Shown: positions 17,063 to 26,055 of the stretch, one piece after another
Position numbering within the stretch: the stretch's first letter is position 1
Layout: each line of letters starts with the position of its first letter
Source of the DNA: an uncultured Holophagaceae bacterium
GTDB lineage: Bacteria; Acidobacteriota; Holophagae; Holophagales; Holophagaceae
Assembly (NCBI GenBank): GCA_903868115.1
Contig: CAIPUA010000246.1
Location: 1-32,828, forward strand
Direction: 5' to 3'
DNA length: 32,828 bases
Translations under genes and position numbers: made by a program
The notes under the pieces: model-generated
Databases searched by the model: none
What the model was told of the DNA's origin: nothing
Seen by the model: the letters and a program-made list of their open reading frames with translations, nothing else

Positions 17063-19684
17063 CTAGCAGCCCAGCAGAGCCTTCACGTGGGCCAGCCGCT
17101 GTTCCCGCTCCTCGGCCTGGCCGCGCAGCTTGCTCACGGCTGCCTCGGGGGCCTTGGTGATGAAGCTGTCGTCCGCCAGGCGGGCGCGGAGGGGCTCCAG
17201 CTCCTTCTCCAGCTTGGCCAGCTCCTTTTCGAGCTTGGCCTGCTCCGCGGCGGGGTCCTTGAGCCCCGCCAGCTCCAGGGCCACGGTGCCGCCCGCCAGC
17301 ACCGCGACGCTGCGGGTGGGCGAGGTGAGGTCGCCCTGGGTGAAGGTGACGGATTCCAGGCGGGCAATGGACTTCAGGGCCTCCGTGAAGGGCTCCAGCT
17401 CCACCAGGGTGGTGAAGGCCGGCACCCGCTTGGCTGGATCCACGCCCTGGTCCGCCTTGAGCCGCAGGAAGGCCGACAGCAGCTCCTGGAAGCGCGGGAT
17501 AAGGGTGCCATCCCCGCCCTGGATCTTAAGGACTGGCTCATCCACCGGCCAGCTCCGCAGCGCCAGCAGCGGATTTTCCCCCTGAGGTAATCGCGCAGCG
17601 ATGACTTGCTCATGGATTTCTTCGGTAAGGAACGGAACGAAGGGATGCAGGGCCCGCAGCAGGATGTCCAGGAAGCGCAGGATGGCGGCCTTCTGGCCCG
17701 GCGTGCCGCTCACGAGCTGGACCTTGGCCAGCTCGATGTAGGTGGCGCAGAAGTCGTCCCAGACCAGGTGGTAGAGCAGGTCCGAGGCCTCGTGGAACCG
17801 GAACTCCTCCAGCGCCTTGGTGACGGCGTGGAGACCCTCCCTCATCTTTTTGATAAGCCAGAATTCGGCTTCGCCGAATTCTGGCTCCGTCTCCAGCGTG
17901 ATGGACTCATCGAGATTCAATTGGACAAACCGGGATGCATTCCAGAGCTTGTTGCAGAAGTTCCGAGAGGCCTCCAGGCGCGCGGTGCTCATGGCGATGT
18001 CCGTGCCCGGCGCGGCCATGATGGCCAGGGAGAAGCGCAGGGCGTCCGTGCCGTACTCCTCCATGACCTCCAGCGGGTCGATGACGTTGCCCTTGGTCTT
18101 GCTCATCTTCTGCCCGCTGGCATCGCGCACCAGGCTGTTGAAGTAGACCTTCCGGAAGGGCACCTCGCCCATCCAGGTGAGCCCCGCCATGGCCATGCGC
18201 GCCACCCAGAAGAACAGGATGTCGTAGCCCGTGATGAGGACGCTGGTGGGGTAGTAACGCGCCAGCTCCGTGGTCTTCTCGGGCCACCCAAACACACTGA
18301 AAGGCCAGAGCGCCGAACTGAACCAAGTATCCAGCGTATCCGGATCCTGAATCAGTTCCCCAGCTCCGCAGGCGCAGCAGGCGGAGGGCGCCTCCATCTC
18401 CACATGGAGCTCCCCGCACGTGCCGCAGGTCCAGGCGGGAATGCGGTGGCCCCAGACCAGCTGGCGGCTGATGCACCAGTCCTGGATGTTGGTGAGCCAG
18501 TGCTGCCAGACGGCGGCGTGGTGCTCGGGCGTGAACTGGATGGCGCCGGTCTGGACGGCGGTGAGGGCCTTGGCTGCGGCCTCCTTCACATCCATGAACC
18601 ACTGCGTGGAGACCAGAGGTTCCAACACGGCACCACTGCGATCCGAGACCGAAACCTGGTGCGTGTAGTCCTCGATTTTTTCGATGAGGTCCAGTTCTAC
18701 CAAATCCGCCAGCACGGCCTTGCGGCATTCGAAGCGATCCATGCCCGCATACTTGTCACCCGCCGCCAGGGTCATTTTCGCGTCGAAGCCGATGACCGTG
18801 ATGCTGGCCAGGGCCAGACGCTTGCCTGCGGCGTGATCGTTGGGATCGTGGGCGGGGGTGAGCTTCACGCAGCCGGTGCCGAACTTCGGATCCACGAAGG
18901 CATCGGCCACCACGGGGATCTCGCGGTTCGTCAGGGGCAGTTGCAGGGTCTTTCCAAGAAGATGCGTATAGCGCGCGTCCTCGGGATGCACGGCCACGCC
19001 TGTATCACCCAGCATGGTCTCGGGGCGCGTGGTGGCCACTACCAGATAGCCCGAGCCATCCGCGAAGGGATAGCGCAGATGCCAGAGCTTGCCCTGCTTC
19101 TCCACATATTTCACTTCGAGATCCGAGAGCGCGGTTTGCGAAGCGGGGTCCCACTGGATCATGCGGGGGCCCCGGTAGATGCGACCCTCCTTGTAGGCCT
19201 CCACGAAGACCTTGCGGACGGCCTGGTTGAGATCGGGATCCATGGTGAACCGCTTGCGGGTCCAGTCCACCGAGGCACCCATGCGGCGCAGTTGGTTCTC
19301 GATGGCGCCCTGGTTCTGTTCCTTCCAGCTCCAGAGTTTCTCCAGGAATTCCTCACGGGTAAAATCGTGCCGGGTCTTCCCTGTATCGGCCTTCAACTGG
19401 CGCTCCACCACCATCTGCGTGGCGATGCCCGCGTGGTCCACGCCCGGCACCCACAGGGCGTCGAAGCCCTGGGCGCGCTTGAAGCGCGTGAGCACATCGT
19501 GCAGCGTGAAGACCAACGCGTGGCCCATGTGCAGGTTGCCCGTGATGTTGGGCGGTGGGATCACGATGGACCAAGGGGTCTTCCCGCTCGTGGGCTGGGC
19601 CTCGAAGATCTTGGAGGCTTCCCACTGCTCGTACCAGCGGGTCTGAGCGGTGCGGAAGTCGAAGGCCTTGTCCATTTCGCGCAT
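17063..19684 (-). CDS. valS: Valyl-tRNA synthetase
   Basis: PPPNITGNLHMGHAL (HIGH motif), GQKMSKTKGNVIDPL (KMSKS motif), C-terminal coiled coil. Start trimmed to MREMDKAFDF. Confidence 0.98.
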   Translation of the reverse strand: MREMDKAFDFRTAQTRWYEQWEASKIFEAQPTSGKTPWSIVIPPPNITGNLHMGHALVFTLHDVLTRFKRAQGFDALWVPGVDHAGIATQMVVERQLKADTGKTRHDFTREEFLEKLWSWKEQNQGAIENQLRRMGASVDWTRKRFTMDPDLNQAVRKVFVEAYKEGRIYRGPRMIQWDPASQTALSDLEVKYVEKQGKLWHLRYPFADGSGYLVVATTRPETMLGDTGVAVHPEDARYTHLLGKTLQLPLTNREIPVVADAFVDPKFGTGCVKLTPAHDPNDHAAGKRLALASITVIGFDAKMTLAAGDKYAGMDRFECRKAVLADLVELDLIEKIEDYTHQVSVSDRSGAVLEPLVSTQWFMDVKEAAAKALTAVQTGAIQFTPEHHAAVWQHWLTNIQDWCISRQLVWGHRIPAWTCGTCGELHVEMEAPSACCACGAGELIQDPDTLDTWFSSALWPFSVFGWPEKTTELARYYPTSVLITGYDILFFWVARMAMAGLTWMGEVPFRKVYFNSLVRDASGQKMSKTKGNVIDPLEVMEEYGTDALRFSLAIMAAPGTDIAMSTARLEASRNFCNKLWNASRFVQLNLDESITLETEPEFGEAEFWLIKKMREGLHAVTKALEEFRFHEASDLLYHLVWDDFCATYIELAKVQLVSGTPGQKAAILRFLDILLRALHPFVPFLTEEIHEQVIAARLPQGENPLLALRSWPVDEPVLKIQGGDGTLIPRFQELLSAFLRLKADQGVDPAKRVPAFTTLVELEPFTEALKSIARLESVTFTQGDLTSPTRSVAVLAGGTVALELAGLKDPAAEQAKLEKELAKLEKELEPLRARLADDSFITKAPEAAVSKLRGQAEEREQRLAHVKALLGC

Positions 19685-19886
19685 GAGGGTTCCGATCAAG
19701 AGGTTCGAAGGGCGAGGGCCGCCGGGGAGCTTTCCGTGCCACCCGGACGCCGAAACAACCAGTTTACAGGTGGATAGGGGTGCCTTCACCCCGCAATCCT
19801 TGCGGTTCGTCCCGGAAGCCCAAGGTCTGGCATCCCGTGGGCCGCGAATGGCTCTACCCTGGCTTGTCCCTCTCAAGGAAGACCCG

Positions 19887-22400
19887 ATGCATCTGCAAGC
19901 TCTCCTTTTGTCCGCGGCCGTCATGGGCCTTCCCCTGTTGGCTCAGGCGCCGCTGCCCGTGAAGGACGCCGCAGAACTCCAGAAGGCCCTGGACAAGCTG
20001 CAGGTGATGGGTAGTGTCCTCTACCTAGCGGCCCACCCGGATGACGAGAACACCGCGGTGCTGGCGACCCTCAGCCGGGGGCGAAACCTCCGCACGGCCT
20101 ACCTGTCCATGACCCGCGGTGGCGGCGGGCAGAACCTGATTGGACCGGAACTCGGAGACGCCCTGGCCGTCCTCCGCACCCAGGAACTGCGGGCCGCCCG
20201 GCGCATCGACGGAGCGGAGCAGTTCTTCACCGGAGCCGTGGACTTTGGCTTCTCCAAGACCGCTGAGGAAACGCTGCGCCTCTGGGACCACCGGGCCGCC
20301 CTGGCTGATGTGGTGCGAACCATTCGAACCTTTCGGCCCGACGTGATTCTCTCCCGCTTCCCCCCGGATGCGCGGGGTGGTCACGGCCATCACACGGCCT
20401 CGGCGCTGCTGGCCATCGAGGCCTTCACGGCGGCCGCCGATCCTGCGAGCTTTCCCGAACAGATCAAGGCCGGATTGCGGCCCTGGAAGGCTCAGCGCCT
20501 TCTCTGGAACCACTTCCGCTTCAGCGAGGAGGCACCCCCAGTCGCAGCCAACAGCCTGAGGCTGGATGTGGGCGCCTACGATCCGATCCTGGGGAAGTCC
20601 TACGGTGAACTGGCGGCCGAAAGCCGCAGCCAGCATCGCACCCAGGGTTTCGGCGTCCTGGCCCAGCGCGGCGCGCGGGAGGAGAGTTTCGAACTGCTGG
20701 CGGGTACGCCCGCGAAGCAGGATCTGTTCGAGGGTGTCGACCTCACGTGGGCGCGAATTCCCGGCGGATCCGCAGTGGGCGCCCGACTCCGGGAGGCTCG
20801 CGCAGCCTACCGGTCCGATCGCCCTGGGGATCTGGTGCCCTTCCTGTTGCGAGCCCGCAGCGCCCTTGAGACCCTGCCGACCGAGAGCCGAGCGGAGCCC
20901 CTGGTGCAGGCCAAGACCGCGGAACTGGAGGAGGCCTTGCGCGCCGCGGCCGGGCTCTGGGTCGAGGCCATCACCGATCGCCAGGCCGCAGCGCCGGGTG
21001 ATCGGCTCACTGTGGCTGTGGCTGCGGTGGCCCGAGGCGGCGTGCCGCTGACGCTGGAATCCCTGGCCCTGGAGACGGTCACGCCGGGCGGTGTCCGCTG
21101 CCTGGAAATGCGGCCTGTCAGCCAGCGTCTCGAGGACAACCTGCCCCGGCGCGAGTCGTTCAGTTTCACGCTGCCCGCGGATGCGCCGCTGGCCCAACCC
21201 CCGTGGTTGGGCGGACCCGGGGCTGCGGCCTGGGCGGGACTGGCCGAGGCCCCCGCACCCTACCGGCTCCGGGCGGGCTTCGCGCGCGCGGAGGGGCGCT
21301 TCGAGGTGACGGTGCCCGTGCAGTTCCGCTTCCGGGATCCCGTGCTTGGGGAGCGCTACCAGCCTCTGGCGGTGGTGCCTGCGGCGCAGGTGAACCTGAC
21401 CGAAGGCGTTCAGGTCTTCGCGGGACCTGCCGCGAAAGAGGTGCGCATGAGGGTGCTGGCGGGGGCGGCTTCCATCGCGGGGAAGGTGCGCCTGCGGATG
21501 CCACTAGGCTGGACGGTCGATCCTGCCGAACTGACCTTCAGCCTGGGGAAGGCGGGTGATGAAAAGGAACTGTCCTTCAGGCTCAGCCCTCCCGAGATGA
21601 CCGCCTCCGGAGAACTGCGGGTGGACCTGGATCTGGGTTCGGGCTTCGTTCCGGCCCGGGGTCTCCAACGCCTGGAGCACCCCCACATTCCTCTGCAGAC
21701 CCTCCTGCCCGAGGCCAAGGTCCGTCTGGAGCGCTTCGAGCTGAAGCACGATGGTCGGCGCATCGGCTATGTCATGGGTGCCGGAGACGAGATTCCCCAG
21801 GCCTTGCGGCGCATTGGCTACGAGGTGGAACTGCTCTCGGACGAGGCGCTGGCTCGGGAGGATCTGCGGCGCTTCAACGCCATCGTGCTGGGCATCCGCG
21901 CCTTCAACACGCGTCCGGCCCTGCGGGCCCTCAAGGAGCGCCTCCACACCTATGTGGCCGAGGGTGGTACCGAGATCGTGCTCTACACCGTGAACATTGG
22001 CTTCCCCGGTATAAATGCGGGCATGGTGACTCCCGATATCGGGCCGTTCCCTTTCAAGGTGGGGCGCACACGGGTCACGGATGAAACTGCGCCCGTGCGC
22101 TTCCTCCAATCGGGGCACCCAGTCTTCCACTGGCCCAACGAGATCACGCCGAAGGACTTCGAGGGCTGGGTGCAGGATCGGAGCCTCTACCACGCCGAGA
22201 AATGGGACCCGCGTTACCAACCCCTGCTGGGCATAGCCGATGCCGGCGAGAAGGAGGACGGCGGCGCCCTGATCGTGGCGGAACACGGGAAAGGCCACTA
22301 CGTCTACACGGGTCTCGCCTTCTTCCGCCAGTTGCCGGACGGCGTCCCGGGCGCCACGCGGCTCTTCGCGAACCTCCTCGCCCTGGGGAGCCACCCATGA
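19887..22400 (+). CDS. Exported PIG-L/LmbE-family deacetylase with C-terminal ThuA/GATase1-like domain
   Basis: Signal peptide MHLQALLLSAAVMGLPLLAQA; LAAHPDDENTAVLATLSRG; GHGHHTASALLAIEAF; C-terminal LRRFNAIVLGIRAFNTRPALRALKERLHTYVAEGGTEIVLYTVN. Confidence 0.9.
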   Translation: MHLQALLLSAAVMGLPLLAQAPLPVKDAAELQKALDKLQVMGSVLYLAAHPDDENTAVLATLSRGRNLRTAYLSMTRGGGGQNLIGPELGDALAVLRTQELRAARRIDGAEQFFTGAVDFGFSKTAEETLRLWDHRAALADVVRTIRTFRPDVILSRFPPDARGGHGHHTASALLAIEAFTAAADPASFPEQIKAGLRPWKAQRLLWNHFRFSEEAPPVAANSLRLDVGAYDPILGKSYGELAAESRSQHRTQGFGVLAQRGAREESFELLAGTPAKQDLFEGVDLTWARIPGGSAVGARLREARAAYRSDRPGDLVPFLLRARSALETLPTESRAEPLVQAKTAELEEALRAAAGLWVEAITDRQAAAPGDRLTVAVAAVARGGVPLTLESLALETVTPGGVRCLEMRPVSQRLEDNLPRRESFSFTLPADAPLAQPPWLGGPGAAAWAGLAEAPAPYRLRAGFARAEGRFEVTVPVQFRFRDPVLGERYQPLAVVPAAQVNLTEGVQVFAGPAAKEVRMRVLAGAASIAGKVRLRMPLGWTVDPAELTFSLGKAGDEKELSFRLSPPEMTASGELRVDLDLGSGFVPARGLQRLEHPHIPLQTLLPEAKVRLERFELKHDGRRIGYVMGAGDEIPQALRRIGYEVELLSDEALAREDLRRFNAIVLGIRAFNTRPALRALKERLHTYVAEGGTEIVLYTVNIGFPGINAGMVTPDIGPFPFKVGRTRVTDETAPVRFLQSGHPVFHWPNEITPKDFEGWVQDRSLYHAEKWDPRYQPLLGIADAGEKEDGGALIVAEHGKGHYVYTGLAFFRQLPDGVPGATRLFANLLALGSHP

Positions 22401-22431
22401 AGAGCACCCACCATCAGCCGTTTTTTTTGCC

Positions 22432-22468
22432 TAATCCATGCGCATCCGTGTGTATCCGTGGAGAATCC
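22432..22468. repeat. 10-bp-period NATCCRTG intergenic repeat
   Basis: aatccatgcg-catccgtgtg-tatccgtgga-gaatcc: ATCC recurs every 10 bp. Confidence 0.7.
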
Positions 22469-22500
22469 TTTTCCCCCTTGAACCAGCGCTGGGTGATTGC

Positions 22501-22623
22501 ATGACCCATCCGGAGGACCCACCGCCGATCCTGGGCAGCTGGAACCGCATCTACGCCTTGGTGCTAGGAGTTTTGGTGCTGTGCATCGCGCTCTTGACCC
22601 TCTTTGGCAGGGTGTTCCGGTGA
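22501..22623 (+). CDS. 40-aa single-helix membrane protein, possible SSS symporter small subunit
   Basis: MTHPEDPPPILGSWNRIYALVLGVLVLCIALLTLFGRVFR; stop overlaps the symporter start (GTGA, 22620-22623). Confidence 0.75.
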   Translation: MTHPEDPPPILGSWNRIYALVLGVLVLCIALLTLFGRVFR

Positions 22624-24332
22624 GCCGTCTCGACTGGATCATCCTCGGCGGGGCGCTCGCCTTCGTGGTGCTCTTCGGGCTCTGGAAGGGGCGGCGCCGG
22701 AAGGATGCGGAGGCCTACCTGCTGTCGGGCCGTGACGCCCGGTGGACCACCATCTGTCTCAGCATCATGGCCACTCAGGCCAGCGCCATCACCTTCCTCT
22801 CCACCCCGGGCCAGGCCTATGTGGACGGCATGCGCTTCGTGCAGTTCTATCTTGGGCTGCCCCTGGCCATGGTGGTGCTGTCGGTGACCGTCGTGCCCAT
22901 CTTCCACCGGCTGAAAGTCTTCACGGCCTATGAGTATCTGGAGGGCCGCTTCGATCTGAAAACCCGCACGCTGGCGGCTGTGCTCTTTCTGCTCCAGCGG
23001 GGCCTCGCCGTGGGTCTCACCCTTTACGCCCCGGCTCTGGTGCTGTCCGTGCTCCTGGGCTGGAACCTTCAGGTGAACCTAGTGCTCGTAGCGGCCCTGG
23101 TGATGATCTACACCGTGACCGGTGGGACCAAGGCCGTGTCCTGGGCCCAGAGCCTGCAGATGCTGATCATCACCGGCGGCATGTGCGTGGCGGGTTTCAT
23201 GGTGGTGCGCCAGCTGCCTGCGGGGGTCTCCCTCCCGGATGCCCTTCATGTGGCCGGGGTCCTGGGTCGCCTCAACGCCATCGATACGACCTTCGACCTG
23301 AACACCCGCTACAACCTCTGGTCGGGTCTCATCGGTGGATTTTTCCTGATGCTCTCGTATTTCGGCACCGACCAGAGCCAGGTTCAGCGCTATCTGACGG
23401 GTAAGAGCGTGGCCCAAAGTCGCCTCGGTCTCCTGGCGAATGGGCTCCTCAAGGTACCCATGCAGTTCCTCATCCTGCTGCTGGGCGCCCTGGTTTTCGT
23501 CTACTACCAGTTCGCCACGCCACCGGTCTTCTTCAATCCCGCCGCCGTGGCCAAGGCCCGCGCAGGCGCCGAGGCCGCCACTTTCCAGGTGGCCGAGACC
23601 CAATACCGTCAGGCCACCGAGGCCCGGGCGGAGAAGGCAAAGGGCTTCCTGGCCGCACGGAAACATGGGAACGCCGCTGCCGAAAGTCAGGCCCGGGCCG
23701 ATCTCCAGGCTGCGGATGCCCGCGCCCAGGCGGTTCGAGCAGGGGCAGTGGAGGTGATCCGCCGGAGCGATCCCTCCTCCGACGGCAAAGACGTGAACTA
23801 CATCTTCCTTTCCTATGTGCTGCACAGTCTGCCCGCAGGCCTGATCGGTCTGGTGCTGGCCGCGGTCTTCTCTGCCTCTATGTCCTCCATGTCTGCGGAA
23901 ATCAACGCCCTTGGCGCCACAACGGTCGTGGACATCTGGCGCCGGCTGCTCGGGAGGAACGACCCCGCGAAAGAGGTTTGGGTCTCGCGGATCGCCACCT
24001 TCGCCTGGGGCTGCTTCGCCCTCTTTTTCGCCCAGTACGCCAGCCGCCTGGGTTCCCTTGTCGAGGCGGTGAACATCCTCGGCAGCCTGTTCTACGGCAC
24101 CATCCTTGGCATCTTCCTGGTGGCCTTCTATGTGAAGCGTGTAAAAGGCGGCGCGGCCTTTTGGGCCGCCCTGGTGGCTCAGGCTGCCGTATTCGCCTGC
24201 TTTGCATTCACCCGGATTTCCTTCCTCTGGTTCAACGTCGTCGGCTGTTTCTGCGTTGTGTTTTTCGCCTTGCTGTTCCACCACCTCGCGCCGCCGCCGG
24301 CGGAAAGCGAGGCCATTCTGCCCTGCGCCTGA
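22620..24332 (+). CDS. Sodium:solute symporter (SSS) family transporter
   Basis: GTG start; SIMATQASAITFLSTPGQAYVDGMRFVQFYLGLPLAM; LPAGLIGLVLAAVFSASMSSMSAEINALGATTVVDIWRR; multiple TM helices. Confidence 0.92.
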   Translation: MSRLDWIILGGALAFVVLFGLWKGRRRKDAEAYLLSGRDARWTTICLSIMATQASAITFLSTPGQAYVDGMRFVQFYLGLPLAMVVLSVTVVPIFHRLKVFTAYEYLEGRFDLKTRTLAAVLFLLQRGLAVGLTLYAPALVLSVLLGWNLQVNLVLVAALVMIYTVTGGTKAVSWAQSLQMLIITGGMCVAGFMVVRQLPAGVSLPDALHVAGVLGRLNAIDTTFDLNTRYNLWSGLIGGFFLMLSYFGTDQSQVQRYLTGKSVAQSRLGLLANGLLKVPMQFLILLLGALVFVYYQFATPPVFFNPAAVAKARAGAEAATFQVAETQYRQATEARAEKAKGFLAARKHGNAAAESQARADLQAADARAQAVRAGAVEVIRRSDPSSDGKDVNYIFLSYVLHSLPAGLIGLVLAAVFSASMSSMSAEINALGATTVVDIWRRLLGRNDPAKEVWVSRIATFAWGCFALFFAQYASRLGSLVEAVNILGSLFYGTILGIFLVAFYVKRVKGGAAFWAALVAQAAVFACFAFTRISFLWFNVVGCFCVVFFALLFHHLAPPPAESEAILPCA

Positions 24333-24358
24333 TGCGGCGCTTCTCTCCGGAGTTTCCC

Positions 24359-24928
24359 ATGAAGATGTTCGCCCTGCCCTGCCTCCTCGCCCTGGCCACC
24401 CTCGGCCTCCGGGCCCAGACCCCAACTGCTCCGGCACCCGCGGCCGCCCCGACCCTGTCCCAGAGCCTCAATCGCAGCCTGTCCAGACTGGAGGCGGAGC
24501 TGGTCCCCCTCGCCGAGGCCATGCCCGAGGAAAAATTCGGCTTCGCGCCCACCCAGGGCGAGTTCAAGGGCGTCAAGACCTTTGTCGAACAGATCAAGCA
24601 TGTCGCGGCAGCGAATGCCATGTTCGCTTCCGCCATCCTCGAAGAGAAACCGGCCATGGCGACCGGCGGCGATAACGGTCCCGAGGCGATCAAGACCAAG
24701 GCGGAGGTCGTGAAGTACCTGAAGGATTCCTTCGCCTACATGCACAAGGCGCTGGATACCGTTACCGAGGCCAATTTGATGGGCCTCGTGAAGAGCCCCT
24801 GGGGCGAGGGCAAGGGCAGCCGTCTCGGCTTTGCCACCATGGCCCAGGGCCACGGCTACGACCACTACGGTCAGGTGGTCGTCTACCTCCGGATGAACGG
24901 CATCGTGCCCCCCGCCAGCAGGCGCTGA
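24359..24928 (+). CDS. Exported DinB-family protein
   Basis: Signal MKMFALPCLLALATLGLRAQ; four-helix DinB-like pattern with FVEQIKHVAAAN, HKALDTV, HGYDHYGQVVVYLRMNGIVPP. Confidence 0.85.
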   Translation: MKMFALPCLLALATLGLRAQTPTAPAPAAAPTLSQSLNRSLSRLEAELVPLAEAMPEEKFGFAPTQGEFKGVKTFVEQIKHVAAANAMFASAILEEKPAMATGGDNGPEAIKTKAEVVKYLKDSFAYMHKALDTVTEANLMGLVKSPWGEGKGSRLGFATMAQGHGYDHYGQVVVYLRMNGIVPPASRR

Positions 24929-24962
24929 GGCTCTTTTTCCGGTTCTCCAAGGCTGTTCATCC

Positions 24963-25922
24963 TCAAAACCAACCGGCCAGAGCCTGCAACCGGGGGGACG
25001 ATGGCTCGCGATCCGGCCCGCGGTCCCAGGAAAAGGCGGGCAGCAGGTCCTCTGCGGTGCAGGGTTCGGGTCGGCCCAGGCAGCCCAGGGAATAGCCCAG
25101 CCAGCCGAGGATCTCCGGGATCGCGATGCCCCTGGCTTGCAATTCCTGGAGGCCCAAGGCCCCTCCGCGCTTGCCCAGCCGAGCGCCGTTCGGCGCTGTC
25201 ACCAGAGCCACATGGGCGTAGGCCGGGCGGGGAAGTCCCAGGGCTTCCTGGAGACGAATCTGGGTGGCTGTCACGCTGCGCAGGTCGGCACCGCGCAGCA
25301 CTTCCGTCACGCCCTGCTCGGCGTCGTCGACCACCACCGCCAGATGGTAGGCGAAGCAGCCGTCGCGGCGATGCAGCAACGGATCGCCCGTGAGCGCATT
25401 CGGATCGTCCCGCTGGGCGCCCAGGATGAGATCGGTCCAGGACACTTCGCCTTCGGGAAGTCGGAAGCGCAGGGCATCGGGCCGCAGGTCCTCCAGTCGC
25501 CTGGCCCTGCAGGTGCCTGGGTAGGGGCGCAGGCCATCCTCGGCGTGGGGCGCCGAGGCCAGCAGGGCCAGATCCCGACGCGAGCAGGCGCAGGGATAGA
25601 GGAGGACGTCGCCGTGGAGGCTGGCAAGCGCGGCCTGGTAGGCCGAGTCCCGGGAGGACTGCCAGAGCAGGGGCACATCGCTCTCCAGGCCCAGGGCCGC
25701 GAGATCCCGCACCTGGCGTTCCGCAAATTCCCGCTGCGAGCGGGCCCGGTCCACATCCTCGATCCGCAAGAGCCACCTGCCACCTCGGGATTTCACCAAA
25801 AGCCAGGAGGCCAGGGCCGTCCGGAGGTTGCCGAGATGCAGCACTCCCGTAGGGGATGGGGCGAAACGGCCAACGAGGCCATTTACGGCAACGCTCCCTT
25901 GCGGCAATGGTGACTCGCCCAT
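24963..25922 (-). CDS. gluQ: Glutamyl-Q tRNA(Asp) synthetase
   Basis: GRFAPSPTGVLHLGNLRTALASWL; RIEDVDRAR; YPCACSRRDL; lacks the anticodon-binding domain (319 aa). Confidence 0.93.
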   Translation of the reverse strand: MGESPLPQGSVAVNGLVGRFAPSPTGVLHLGNLRTALASWLLVKSRGGRWLLRIEDVDRARSQREFAERQVRDLAALGLESDVPLLWQSSRDSAYQAALASLHGDVLLYPCACSRRDLALLASAPHAEDGLRPYPGTCRARRLEDLRPDALRFRLPEGEVSWTDLILGAQRDDPNALTGDPLLHRRDGCFAYHLAVVVDDAEQGVTEVLRGADLRSVTATQIRLQEALGLPRPAYAHVALVTAPNGARLGKRGGALGLQELQARGIAIPEILGWLGYSLGCLGRPEPCTAEDLLPAFSWDRGPDREPSSPRLQALAGWF

Positions 25923-26055
25923 CCAACCCCCGAACTCAACCTGAGACTAGCGCCACCGGGGATCGAAAGGCGCACACGATGTTCCCTCCGAAAACTGAAA
26001 CCAATCATTGGATGCAACTGCCATGACCTCTGCGGATAATGGCCGAAGAGGTTCC

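Noticed and set aside
17606-19777. 723-aa plus-strand ORF opposite valS
   Set aside because: Mirror-frame artefact in a high-GC genome; valS motifs are on the minus strand.
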